Assembly (NCBI GenBank): GCA_021298875.1
Contig: JAJTHJ010000214.1
Coordinates: 1-5,577, forward strand
DNA: 5,577 nucleotides
Source: Burkholderiales bacterium
GTDB lineage: Bacteria > Pseudomonadota > Gammaproteobacteria > Burkholderiales > Burkholderiaceae_F
Direction of reading: 5' to 3'
The notes beneath the pieces are model-generated. The model did not search any database and had not been told where the DNA came from. It saw nothing but the letters and a program-made list of their open reading frames with translations. Every line of letters starts with the position of its first letter. Position 1 is the stretch's first letter. The position numbers and the translations under genes are program-made. Of this stretch, positions 1-5,537 are shown piece after piece.

Positions 1-612
1 ATCGCGCTGGGCACGACGGCCTTCGCCATGCAGGACGTACTGCTCGAACCCTATGGCGGTCAGGTGCTCGGCATGTCGGTCGGTGCGACCACCTGGCTCA
101 CTGCTGCGCTGGCCGCGGGCGGGCTGATCGGATTCTCATGGGCCTCGCGCGTGCTTGGCCGCGGCGCCGACCCGGCCAGGATGGCCACCTTCGGCGCGTG
201 GGTCGGCATCCCCGCGTTTGTCGCGGTGCTCGCCGCCGCGGCGACGCACTGGCTGCCGCTCTTCGTTGCCGGCGTGTTGGCGATCGGCTTCGGCGGCGGC
301 GTCTTCGGCCACGGTACGCTGACGATGACGATGAACCGCGCCCCGCGCGAGCAGATCGGCCTGGCGCTCGGCGCCTGGGGCGCGGTGCAGGCCACCGCCG
401 CCGGCGCCGCGGTGGCCGCGGGCGGGATCATCGGCAGCACCGCCGGGATGCTGGCGCAGCGCGGCGCTTTTGGTGAGGCGCTCGCGAGCCCGACCACCGG
501 CTATGCGCTGGTCTACGCGATCGAGATCGTGCTGCTGGCGGCGACCATCGTTGCGATGGCCACGCTGCGCGCAGGCCGCGGCGCTACGCCCGCCGCGCCG
601 GTGCGCTCCTGA
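1..612 (+). CDS. PucC/LhaA-family light-harvesting assembly protein, C-terminal part (5' end outside window)
   Basis: The frame is open from the first base and ends at TGA 610-612, giving the last 203 residues of a protein that normally has about 450. The family is a major-facilitator-like set of membrane proteins (PucC, LhaA, Bch2) needed for building LH1 or LH2, probably by handling bacteriochlorophyll. The family signature FAMQDVLLEPYGGQVLG is at window residues 8-24, followed by a run of hydrophobic helices (about 26-48, 63-82, 84-104, 120-145, 168-188). A second conserved stretch, REQIGLALGAWGAVQATAAG, is at 116-135. The tail after residue 190 is short and polar. Family membership is clear, but I cannot decide between PucC (LH2) and LhaA (LH1) from this part. 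LhaA usually sits directly upstream of puhA on the same strand. This gene is on the opposite strand and converges on the puh operon, which slightly favours a pucC-like paralogue. Confidence 0.93.
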   Translation: MALGTTAFAMQDVLLEPYGGQVLGMSVGATTWLTAALAAGGLIGFSWASRVLGRGADPARMATFGAWVGIPAFVAVLAAAATHWLPLFVAGVLAIGFGGGVFGHGTLTMTMNRAPREQIGLALGAWGAVQATAAGAAVAAGGIIGSTAGMLAQRGAFGEALASPTTGYALVYAIEIVLLAATIVAMATLRAGRGATPAAPVRS

Positions 613-898
613 GGTGCGCCGACCGGGTCGGCAGCGTCTTGATCTCGGCACTTGCCTCCTCTTCGGCCAAGCGAACGTCGTAGAGGGTCTGCAAGTTCAT
701 CCAGAACTGCGGACTGGTGCCAAACCAGTGGGCCAGTCGCAATGCGGTGTCGCCGGTAATGGCCCGCCTGCCGTTGACGATCTGGCCGATGCGGTTGGCC
801 GGGACGCGGAGCTGGCGCGCCAGTTCGGTCGGGCTGACGCCGAGCGCCGCAAGTTCGTCGGCGAGGACTTCGCCGGGGTGAATCGGTGTACGCGGCAT
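584..898 (-). CDS. higA: HigA-type antitoxin, XRE-family DNA-binding protein
   Basis: A 104-residue protein of the HigA/VapI antitoxin family, which neutralises the partner toxin by direct binding and represses its own operon. It opens with MPRTPIHPGEVLADEL, the usual start of the family. A helix-turn-helix spans about residues 22-48 (SPTELARQLRVPANRIGQIV), followed by NGRRAITGDTALRLAHWFGTSPQFWMNLQ, a very typical HigA core. The start at 898 is fixed by this N-terminus and by AAGGA 7-8 bases upstream, which overlaps the region just after the toxin stop. The gene begins 13 bases after higB ends, so the order is toxin first, as is usual for higBA. The last 29 bases (584-612) overlap the end of the convergent pucC-like gene. 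The C-terminal tail from about residue 88 is basic and probably variable. Confidence 0.93.
   Translation of the reverse strand: MPRTPIHPGEVLADELAALGVSPTELARQLRVPANRIGQIVNGRRAITGDTALRLAHWFGTSPQFWMNLQTLYDVRLAEEEASAEIKTLPTRSAHLRSAPARRA
618..632 (+). terminator. Weak hairpin just after the pucC-like stop codon
   Basis: GCCGAC and GTCGGC form a perfect 6-bp stem around the loop CGG, starting 5 bases after the TGA at 610-612. It could end or protect the 3' end of the plus-strand transcript. There is no T-run after it, only agcgtcttgatct, so an intrinsic terminator is doubtful. The bases also lie inside higA on the other strand, where coding constraint alone could explain them. Confidence 0.25.
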
Positions 899-911
899 CG
901 CCAAGTTCCTT

Positions 912-1196
912 TCAGTGGTAGTCCACGATCTCGACCTCTGAGGGGCCGGGCTGTCCGTCGGGCCAAGCGAAGCAAACGCGCCATTGCATGTTGATGCGGA
1001 TACTGTACCGACCCTTGCGGTCGCCCCGCAGCGCTTCGAGTGCATTCGACGGCAGCGCCTGCAAGTCTGTGAGGCGCGTTGCCGAGTCGAGGATGTCGAG
1101 GCGCTTTTCCGCCTGACGGCGAAACCCCTCGAACTCCCGGACGCGCTTGCCCTCGGCGAACTCCTTCGTCCGCTTGTCGCGGTAGCTTTGGATCAT
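912..1196 (-). CDS. higB: HigB-type toxin, RelE-superfamily mRNA interferase
   Basis: A 94-residue protein matching the HigB/GraT toxin family, ribosome-dependent endoribonucleases of the RelE superfamily that cut mRNA during translation. Visible family features are the MIQSYRDKRTKEF start, the central LEALRGDRKGRYSIRIN segment (residues 53-69), the QWRVCFAW strand (71-78) and the C-terminal VEIVDYH. The final Tyr-His is conserved and the His is implicated in catalysis in HigB proteins. The insert WPDGQPGPSEVE (78-89) is typical of the longer HigB variants. The start at 1196 is chosen on the family N-terminus; there is no Shine-Dalgarno sequence before it, and the predicted promoter leaves almost no leader. 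higA follows after 13 bases. No key residue appears to be missing, so an active toxin is plausible. Confidence 0.92.
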   Translation of the reverse strand: MIQSYRDKRTKEFAEGKRVREFEGFRRQAEKRLDILDSATRLTDLQALPSNALEALRGDRKGRYSIRINMQWRVCFAWPDGQPGPSEVEIVDYH

Positions 1197-1204
1197 TGCG
1201 CTGG

Positions 1205-1233
1205 AATCTATCGCCTTGGACGATGTACGTCAA
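1205..1233 (-). promoter_or_regulatory. Predicted sigma-70 promoter of higBA
   Basis: Read on the minus strand there is a -35 box TTGACG (1233-1228) and, after exactly 17 bases, a -10 box TAGATT (1210-1205). The first is 5/6 and the second 4/6 against consensus. Transcription would start near 1197-1199, at or within about 2 bases of the higB ATG at 1196. The prediction rests on box match, spacing and position only. Confidence 0.6.
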
Positions 1234-1240
1234 ACGTACA
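1224..1240. promoter_or_regulatory. Probable HigA operator: perfect palindrome over the higBA -35 box
   Basis: TGTACGT-CAA-ACGTACA is a perfect inverted repeat with 7-bp arms and a 3-bp centre. It covers the predicted -35 box (1228-1233). A palindrome of this size at the promoter of a toxin-antitoxin operon is the expected binding site of the dimeric HTH antitoxin, and occupancy would block RNA polymerase. HigA binding is inferred from position and symmetry. Confidence 0.72.
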
Positions 1241-1268
1241 GGCGGTGCGTGCAAGTCGACGGCGGCCG

Positions 1269-1448
1269 TCAGTGGCTCTCGGTCCGCTCCGGCAGGATCC
1301 GCTCGGCCAACCCACCGACCGCAAACGCCCCCAGCACCGCGCAGCTGAGCGCGGTCAGGAGGCCGAGGGCTGCGCCGCCCCGACGGTCGCCGAAGGCGTA
1401 GCCGTAGAACACGCCGAGCGCGGCTGCCGCGAGGCTCGCGGCCAGCAC
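1269..1448 (-). CDS. Small two-helix membrane protein of unknown function, start uncertain
   Basis: I do not recognise this gene. From the GTG at 1448 it reads 59 residues and ends at TGA 1271-1269. Two hydrophobic helices, about residues 1-19 and 26-47, flank a charged Gly-rich turn (GDRRGG), with a charged tail AERILPERTESH. Upstream the frame stays open to 1496 and adds a basic stretch (PRFRRRA) just before the first helix, as expected for a membrane anchor. Nearly every third codon base is G or C, as in the neighbouring genes, which supports real coding. The start is unclear: GTG 1448 would cut into the first helix and has no Shine-Dalgarno. A GTG overlapping the puhE stop (1486-1484, GTGA) is the natural coupled start but is in another frame; one missing base would join it to this ORF. 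It may be the last gene of the puh operon. Confidence 0.55.
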   Translation of the reverse strand: MLAASLAAAALGVFYGYAFGDRRGGAALGLLTALSCAVLGAFAVGGLAERILPERTESH

Positions 1449-1482
1449 CGCGCGCCGGCGGAAACGCGGGAGATCGCTGCCC

Positions 1483-2307
1483 TCACGGCGTCCTGCTCAG
1501 TGCCGCGCGCAGCGTGCCGGCGGAGTCGTCGTCGCTGCCGCGCACACGCGCCGCGCCGCGCAGGCTCCAGCGCCACAGCGCGCTGGTCGGCAGCGGCAGC
1601 ACCAGCAGCCAGTGTTCGAGGATCGCCAGCCACAGCAGTGCGGCCACCAGCGTCAGCCCGGCCACGTCGAAGGCGGAGCTGCCGGCGGCACCGATTTCCC
1701 GCACCAACAGCACGCCCACCACGCTCGCCGCGCTGACCGAAAACGGAAAGAGCAGATTGATTGGCCGGCGACGAAAATAGCTCGTCATGTAGCGCAGACG
1801 CGGTGGCAAGAACTCCTCGGCCAGGTTGCGCACGCCGAAGTGCAGGTTGAGCTTCGCACTCTCGCGCATCACCCACAGCACGAGGTAGGTCCAAAAGCCC
1901 ACGCGGTTGCTGCCGCCGGCGGTGGCGAGGTAAACGGCCAGCGCGCCCAAGGCGATCGCCAGCTCGTGATACGCAATTGCCGCCAGCGCATGGCCGAAGT
2001 GCTTGAGCCCCGAGCAGCCCGGCACGCAGGCGTGCCGGCGCGGGCCGGTCAGCACGCCGGTCAGGAAGGTCAATTCCATCCACGACCAGACGAGCACCGC
2101 GCAGGTGAAGGCGACGAAGGCGGCGGCCACCGTCGTGTCGTCGGCGGTGATCGCCAGCAGCACCAACGCGGCCACCGCCACCGCGCTCGCCGCGCCCAGC
2201 GTGGGCGCCAGAAAGCGCCGCGGCAGGTTGTCGAGCAGCAGCACGACGCCGGTGCCGAACCACCAGACGAAGACGGCGTAGAGGACGGGGGCGGTGTATT
2301 GCCACAT
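1483..2307 (-). CDS. puhE: PuhE, photosynthetic complex assembly membrane protein (DUF3623 family)
   Basis: A 274-residue polytopic membrane protein, the same length as the orf274/PuhE product of Rhodobacter capsulatus. The family is found with reaction-centre genes in purple bacteria and affects assembly of the photosynthetic unit; its biochemical role is not settled. Several helices are visible (about 6-25, 38-54, 58-84, 106-129, 135-148, 187-203, 213-237). Family-typical stretches are TGPRRHACVPGCSGLKHFGHA (87-107) with YHELA at 113-117, and RESAKLNLHFGVRNLAEEFL (148-167). Further on are SYFRRRPINLLFPFS (176-190) and LPTSALWRWSLRG near the end. The start MWQYTAPVLYAVFVWWFGTG is the usual N-terminus, although the sequence before it has no good Shine-Dalgarno. 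It lies 123 bases after acsF with a palindromic repeat between them, so its expression may be set apart from the genes before it. Confidence 0.93.
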   Translation of the reverse strand: MWQYTAPVLYAVFVWWFGTGVVLLLDNLPRRFLAPTLGAASAVAVAALVLLAITADDTTVAAAFVAFTCAVLVWSWMELTFLTGVLTGPRRHACVPGCSGLKHFGHALAAIAYHELAIALGALAVYLATAGGSNRVGFWTYLVLWVMRESAKLNLHFGVRNLAEEFLPPRLRYMTSYFRRRPINLLFPFSVSAASVVGVLLVREIGAAGSSAFDVAGLTLVAALLWLAILEHWLLVLPLPTSALWRWSLRGAARVRGSDDDSAGTLRAALSRTP

Positions 2308-2338
2308 GGTCAAACCGTGTCGCTGTCGCACTCGGGGA

Positions 2339-2366
2339 CGTCATTCCCGCGACCGCGGGAATGACG
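2339..2366. repeat. Dispersed-repeat-type palindrome between acsF and puhE
   Basis: CGTCATTCCCGC and GCGGGAATGACG form a perfect 12-bp inverted repeat around GACC. The ATTCCCGCG...CGCGGGAAT core resembles palindromic units scattered through many proteobacterial genomes, such as the neisserial dRS3 type. In the puh transcript it would be a very stable hairpin ending about 31 bases upstream of the puhE start. It may stabilise or attenuate the mRNA or be a target for insertion. No second copy lies in this window. Confidence 0.8.
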
Positions 2367-2430
2367 GTGAAGCGCGCCAACTACCGACCGCGTAACGCCC
2401 CGGCCACCGCTGTGTCGCAGGTTCATCGCC

Positions 2431-3513
2431 TCACCACGCCGGCGCCAGCCGGATCTGCTGCGGCAACTCGTTGCGCTTGACCGGGACCAGATACAGCCGG
2501 GCAAAGGTCGCTGCCGCGGCGACGGCCAGCGCACCGCGCTTGACGGTGTTGACGAGGCCGCCGTCGCGCTTGGCGCGCTCCATCGCCGTGTTCAGCCGCA
2601 CCAGGCGATCCAGCCCGGCGCGGAAGGCGGGTTGGTCGATGTCCAGCGTCAGCGGGAACACCTGCTTGCTGATCTCGCTCGTGATGCGGAACACCTCATA
2701 GTCGTAATCGGACGCCTTGAAGCCCATCGCCTCGTGCATCAGCGGGCGCGCGTGGTCGCGCACGTACATGGTCGCGTACACGGCGAGCAGGAAGAAGCGG
2801 ATCCACAACAGGTTGCCGCCGCGCAGCATCTGCGGGTTGGCGCGCATGATCAGCGCGAAGGATTCGCCGTGGCGGAACTCGTCGTTGCACCAGCGCTCGA
2901 ACCAGCGAAAGATCGGGTGAAAGCGGCGCTCCGGATGCCGCTGCAACTGGCGGAAGATCGTGATGTAGCGCGCGTAGCCGATCTTCTCCGACAGGTAGGT
3001 CGCGTAGAAGATGTACTTGGGCTTGAAGTAGGTGTACTTCTTGGTGCGCTTCAACCCGCCCAGATCGACGCCGAGACCGTAGTCCTTGAGCGACGAATTG
3101 ATGAAGCCGGCGTGGCGCGATTCGTCGCGCGCCATGTACTCCATCAACTGCTTGATGTCGGGGTTGGCGACGTTCTTCTTGATTTCGTTGTACAGCACGC
3201 AGCCGGAGAATTCCGACGTGACGGACGAGATCAGGAAGTCGAGAAACTCCTGCTTCAGCGCCGGCGGCAGCTCGCGGATCTCGCTCTTGAACTCCGGCGT
3301 GCGCTGGAAGTGGTCGTGGTTGTTGTCGCCCTCGTACTCGGCGAGCATCGCGTCCCATTCGGCGCGCAAGGGGCTCACGTCGATGCGGTCCATCGCCGCG
3401 AAGTCGGTGGTGTAGAAGCGCGGCGACAGCAGCGTGTGCTGCTCGGCCTTGCGGGTGGCATCGGCGGGACTGGCCACCGGTGTGACGGCGAGAGTGGGTT
3501 CGATCGCTTCCAT
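2431..3513 (-). CDS. acsF: AcsF, aerobic Mg-protoporphyrin IX monomethyl ester (oxidative) cyclase
   Basis: A 360-residue di-iron enzyme that uses O2 to form the isocyclic ring E, converting Mg-protoporphyrin IX monomethyl ester to divinyl-protochlorophyllide in (bacterio)chlorophyll synthesis. Length matches the family (about 350-360). The iron-binding carboxylate/histidine motifs are present: the first Glu probably at 101 (TSEFSG), E-S-R-H at 131-134 in ARDESRHAGF, and E-F-R-H at 212-215 in NDEFRHGESFA. Other hallmark stretches are NHDHFQRTPEF (65-75), KKYTYFKPKYIFYATYLSEKIGY (158-180) and DIDQPAFRAGLDRL (291-304). The start at 3513 has GGAG 9 bases upstream and lies 22 bases after the puhC stop; longer readings into puhC are unlikely. 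No puhD/bciE-like gene fits beside it. This agrees with the stand-alone cyclase class described for Rubrivivax rather than the alphaproteobacterial class that needs BciE. Confidence 0.97.
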   Translation of the reverse strand: MEAIEPTLAVTPVASPADATRKAEQHTLLSPRFYTTDFAAMDRIDVSPLRAEWDAMLAEYEGDNNHDHFQRTPEFKSEIRELPPALKQEFLDFLISSVTSEFSGCVLYNEIKKNVANPDIKQLMEYMARDESRHAGFINSSLKDYGLGVDLGGLKRTKKYTYFKPKYIFYATYLSEKIGYARYITIFRQLQRHPERRFHPIFRWFERWCNDEFRHGESFALIMRANPQMLRGGNLLWIRFFLLAVYATMYVRDHARPLMHEAMGFKASDYDYEVFRITSEISKQVFPLTLDIDQPAFRAGLDRLVRLNTAMERAKRDGGLVNTVKRGALAVAAAATFARLYLVPVKRNELPQQIRLAPAW

Positions 3514-3535
3514 CGGGCGGGTCTCCAGGTCGTGG

Positions 3536-3985
3536 TCAGCGCGCAGGCGCAAGCAGCCGCGCAAAGGCGGCGGTGTTGGTGGTGCCGAAGGCACCGAGAT
3601 CGATCTGCCGCCCGGTGGCGGTGTCGGTCAGCATCAGATGGCCATCGACGGTGATCGCCATGCGGAACGGCTTGGCGTCGTCGAAGCCGAGCTGGTGCCG
3701 CTCGCGCGCGAGCGAGCGCAGCGTGGCGCGGATGAAGCCGTCGTGTCCCGGCGCCAGCAACGCCACCGGCGCGCCGCTGGCGGCGTCGAGCACGTCCACG
3801 CCGCCGTCGCTGCGGTCGGCGAAGCGCAGGTCGCGCTCGACCGCCGCCGGGGCCGTCTGCACGGTCGAGCGGCCGGCGCCGGTGATTCGCGCCGCCGTCA
3901 CGGCCAGCAGCGACGCGGCGATCAATGCCGCGGCACCGATCAACGCGCCGCGCGGGAAGGGTTGGTGGGCAAAGGGGTCGCTCAT
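3536..3985 (-). CDS. puhC: PuhC, photosynthetic complex assembly protein
   Basis: A 149-residue protein with a short cytoplasmic N-terminus, one membrane anchor (about residues 13-34) and a soluble, probably periplasmic domain. PuhC is needed in Rhodobacter for normal amounts and organisation of the reaction centre-LH1 core. The soluble domain carries the family pattern: RDLRFADRSDGGVDVLDAASG (51-71), LAPGHDGFIRATLRSLARER (77-96), KPFRMAITVDGHLMLTD (105-121) and a C-terminal DLGAFGTTNTAAFARLL. Length is in the family range. The start at 3985 is supported by GGAG 8 bases upstream; a longer reading frame into puhB is a shadow. It sits 26 bases after puhB and 22 before acsF, consistent with one operon. 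Confidence 0.93.
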   Translation of the reverse strand: MSDPFAHQPFPRGALIGAAALIAASLLAVTAARITGAGRSTVQTAPAAVERDLRFADRSDGGVDVLDAASGAPVALLAPGHDGFIRATLRSLARERHQLGFDDAKPFRMAITVDGHLMLTDTATGRQIDLGAFGTTNTAAFARLLAPAR

Positions 3986-4011
3986 GACCTGGACTCCGAA
4001 ATCGGCCTGCG

Positions 4012-4707
4012 CTACGCCGCCACCGGCGTGGACGCCAAGGCATTGCGCGGTTGCGGCGCGGCGGCTGGCGCGACCGGCGACACGGCGGGCTGCGCATCGT
4101 CGGCCGCCGCCTGCAAGGCCGCCGCCAGCACCTTGGCCACTTCTTCGGCGCGCGGCACGGCGCGCAGCATCGGCTGCGTGCGCGCCAGACGCCACGGGCG
4201 GGCGTGCGGCCACAGATGCAGCCAGGCCAGCCGCACGTCGTCGCGCAAGGCGATCGGCAAGTCGCCGTGGCCGCCATCGCGCCGGCGCAGCGCAACCGAC
4301 TCGATGCCGGTAAACGGCAGGTTCACGGTAATCGGCAGCGCCACGCCCACGCGCAGCACCACGCGGCGCGTGGTCACCGCGTAGATGGTGGTGCGCGCCG
4401 ACGCCCATGCATAAAACGCCAGCAGGCCCAGCGCGCCGGCGGCGAGCAGCGCCAGCGGCAAGGCATTGCGCAGCGCGTGCGCCAGCGTTGCGCCGTCGCG
4501 CATCGACGCCGCCATGTGCAATAGCAGCAGCGCGCCGAAGTACAGGCCGAGCTTGCGCAAGTGCAGGGCGGTGACGGCCAGCACGCGCCAGTCGGGCGCA
4601 CCCTGCCACAGCAGCCGCTCGCCCGGCGGCAGCGGTTCCTGGATGCCGGCGATGTGCTGGGTGCCCGGGCCGGCGCCGGGGATGATGCGGGTGCGCAGGG
4701 GTTTCAT
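4012..4707 (-). CDS. puhB: PuhB, reaction-centre assembly protein with a PH-like domain
   Basis: A 231-residue membrane protein. PuhB of Rhodobacter (orf214) assists reaction-centre assembly and forms dimers; it is thought to act on the cytoplasmic membrane. The N-terminal motif EPLPPGERLLWQGAPDWRVLA (24-44) leads into two membrane helices at about 54-69 and 83-102. A bacterial PH-type domain follows, recognisable by RTTIYAVTTRRVVLRVGVALP (105-125) and NLPFTGIESVALRRR (129-143). Then comes the family stretch RPWRLARTQPMLRAVPRAEEVAKVLAAAL (170-198). The last 30 residues are an Ala/Pro-rich tail of low complexity. The ATG shares its A with the last base of the puhA stop (TGATG), so translation is probably coupled to puhA; a GGAG lies 11 bases upstream inside the puhA end. 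Confidence 0.95.
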   Translation of the reverse strand: MKPLRTRIIPGAGPGTQHIAGIQEPLPPGERLLWQGAPDWRVLAVTALHLRKLGLYFGALLLLHMAASMRDGATLAHALRNALPLALLAAGALGLLAFYAWASARTTIYAVTTRRVVLRVGVALPITVNLPFTGIESVALRRRDGGHGDLPIALRDDVRLAWLHLWPHARPWRLARTQPMLRAVPRAEEVAKVLAAALQAAADDAQPAVSPVAPAAAPQPRNALASTPVAA

Positions 4708-5474
4708 CAGATCAGCGGCTCCGAGCGCTCGGGCGTGGCATACAGGTGGCCGGAGGCGAAGTACGCGCTGACGCGGTCTTCCTCGCGGCGGGTGACCAGA
4801 TCCGGGTTACGCAGCCCCGGCGCCTTGGCGAAGTGATGCGCGAGCACCGACTTCACGCGCACGCCGTCAAAGCCGATCCGCGCCAGATTGAGCGGCAGCA
4901 GCACGCGGCGGTCGCCTTCGACCTCGACTTCCAGGTAGCGGATCAGCGCCTCGGAGCGATCGACCCACAGGTCGCGCACGGTGCCGCCCACCTTGCCGTC
5001 CGCGCCCCACACCGGCTTGCCGCGCGGGTCGGGGTCGCGCGCTTCCAGCGCGTGGTCGGTGGCCACGCGCAGCGGCACCAGCTTGGGCGTGCCCTCGTAG
5101 GTGAGGTCGGGCACGTCGGCGCGCAGCGCATAGGCGGCCGGACCGACGGCATCGACCATCGGGTCGCCGGTGGGCACGTACGGCGAGCCGAAGCCGCCTT
5201 TGGTCTGCACCGCGGCAAACGGAATCTGCGGGTCGGCCGCCGCGGGCTTTTGTACCTCGCCCTCGCCGTGGGCGAGCTTGTAGGTCTTGGGCTCCGGAAT
5301 CGCCGGGAAGCCTTGCACCTTGACCTGGTCGTTGCGGCGCGAGGAGAACAGCGGATAGCCCTCGCGTTTGTTCTCGCGGTGCAGGTAAATGATCAGCCCC
5401 GCGAAGAAAATCCAGAAGGCGTAAAGGACGAGTTGCGCTACGTCGATGTAGCTGGTGATGGCGCCGGTTTGCAT
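4707..5474 (-). CDS. puhA: PuhA, photosynthetic reaction centre H subunit
   Basis: A 255-residue H subunit that caps the L/M heterodimer on the cytoplasmic side and supports proton delivery to the QB quinone. Residues 1-11 are the periplasmic N-terminus (MQTGAITSYID). One transmembrane helix spans about 12-31, followed by the invariant-type LHRENKREGYPL (31-42). PTGDPMVDAVGPAAY (101-115) leads into the PRC-barrel domain. Within it, KVGGTVRDLWVDRSEALIRYLEVE (161-184) carries Asp172 and Glu175, which align with Rhodobacter sphaeroides AspH170 and GluH173 of the proton path. The C-terminal EEDRVSAYFASGHLYATPER (231-250) is also typical. The start at 5474 is set by GGAGG 4 bases before it and by the family N-terminus; the frame stays open further upstream without homology. 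First gene of the puhABC-acsF-puhE run. Confidence 0.98.
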   Translation of the reverse strand: MQTGAITSYIDVAQLVLYAFWIFFAGLIIYLHRENKREGYPLFSSRRNDQVKVQGFPAIPEPKTYKLAHGEGEVQKPAAADPQIPFAAVQTKGGFGSPYVPTGDPMVDAVGPAAYALRADVPDLTYEGTPKLVPLRVATDHALEARDPDPRGKPVWGADGKVGGTVRDLWVDRSEALIRYLEVEVEGDRRVLLPLNLARIGFDGVRVKSVLAHHFAKAPGLRNPDLVTRREEDRVSAYFASGHLYATPERSEPLI

Positions 5475-5477
5475 CTG

Positions 5478-5483
5478 ACCTCC
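5478..5483 (-). promoter_or_regulatory. Shine-Dalgarno of puhA
   Basis: GGAGGT on the minus strand lies 3 bases before the ATG at 5474. It is the strongest ribosome site in the window, fitting the need for high PuhA output, and it decides this start over upstream in-frame codons such as TTG at 5516. Confidence 0.8.
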
Positions 5484-5537
5484 AGGCGAAAAGCGGCTAG
5501 CGGGGGAATTCCGCAAGTCCGAAAACGGGGGACGCCG

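Noticed and set aside
984..1736. Long plus-strand ORF across higB, the small membrane ORF and puhE
   Set aside because: It spans the opposite strand of three supported features and its product is low-complexity Arg/Ala-rich; no ribosome site or motif.
2019..2038. Perfect 9-bp inverted repeat CCGGCACGC-AG-GCGTGCCGG
   Set aside because: It lies inside puhE and encodes the conserved RRHACVPG stretch, so coding constraint in GC-rich DNA explains it.
1612..2364. 250-codon plus-strand ORF opposite puhE
   Set aside because: Antisense shadow rich in His/Arg/Gln/Gly, as expected from reading GC-rich coding DNA backwards.
2310..2426. 38-codon minus-strand ORF between acsF and puhE, starting MNLRHSGG
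   Set aside because: Much of it is a translation of the palindromic repeat (HRHSRGRGNDVPE), a common artefact of this repeat type; no ribosome site or family match.
2632..3654. 340-codon plus-strand ORF opposite acsF
   Set aside because: Shadow of acsF; its composition mirrors the antisense codons and it has no domain-like pattern.
3699..3716. CG-rich palindrome CGCTCGCGCGCGAGCG
   Set aside because: Located within puhC coding sequence (LARER segment) and expected by chance in such GC-rich DNA.
3986..4609. Upstream extension of the puhC reading frame across puhB
   Set aside because: PuhB in the other frame has clear family motifs; the extension is Ala/Arg-rich shadow, and puhC has its own start with a ribosome site at 3985.
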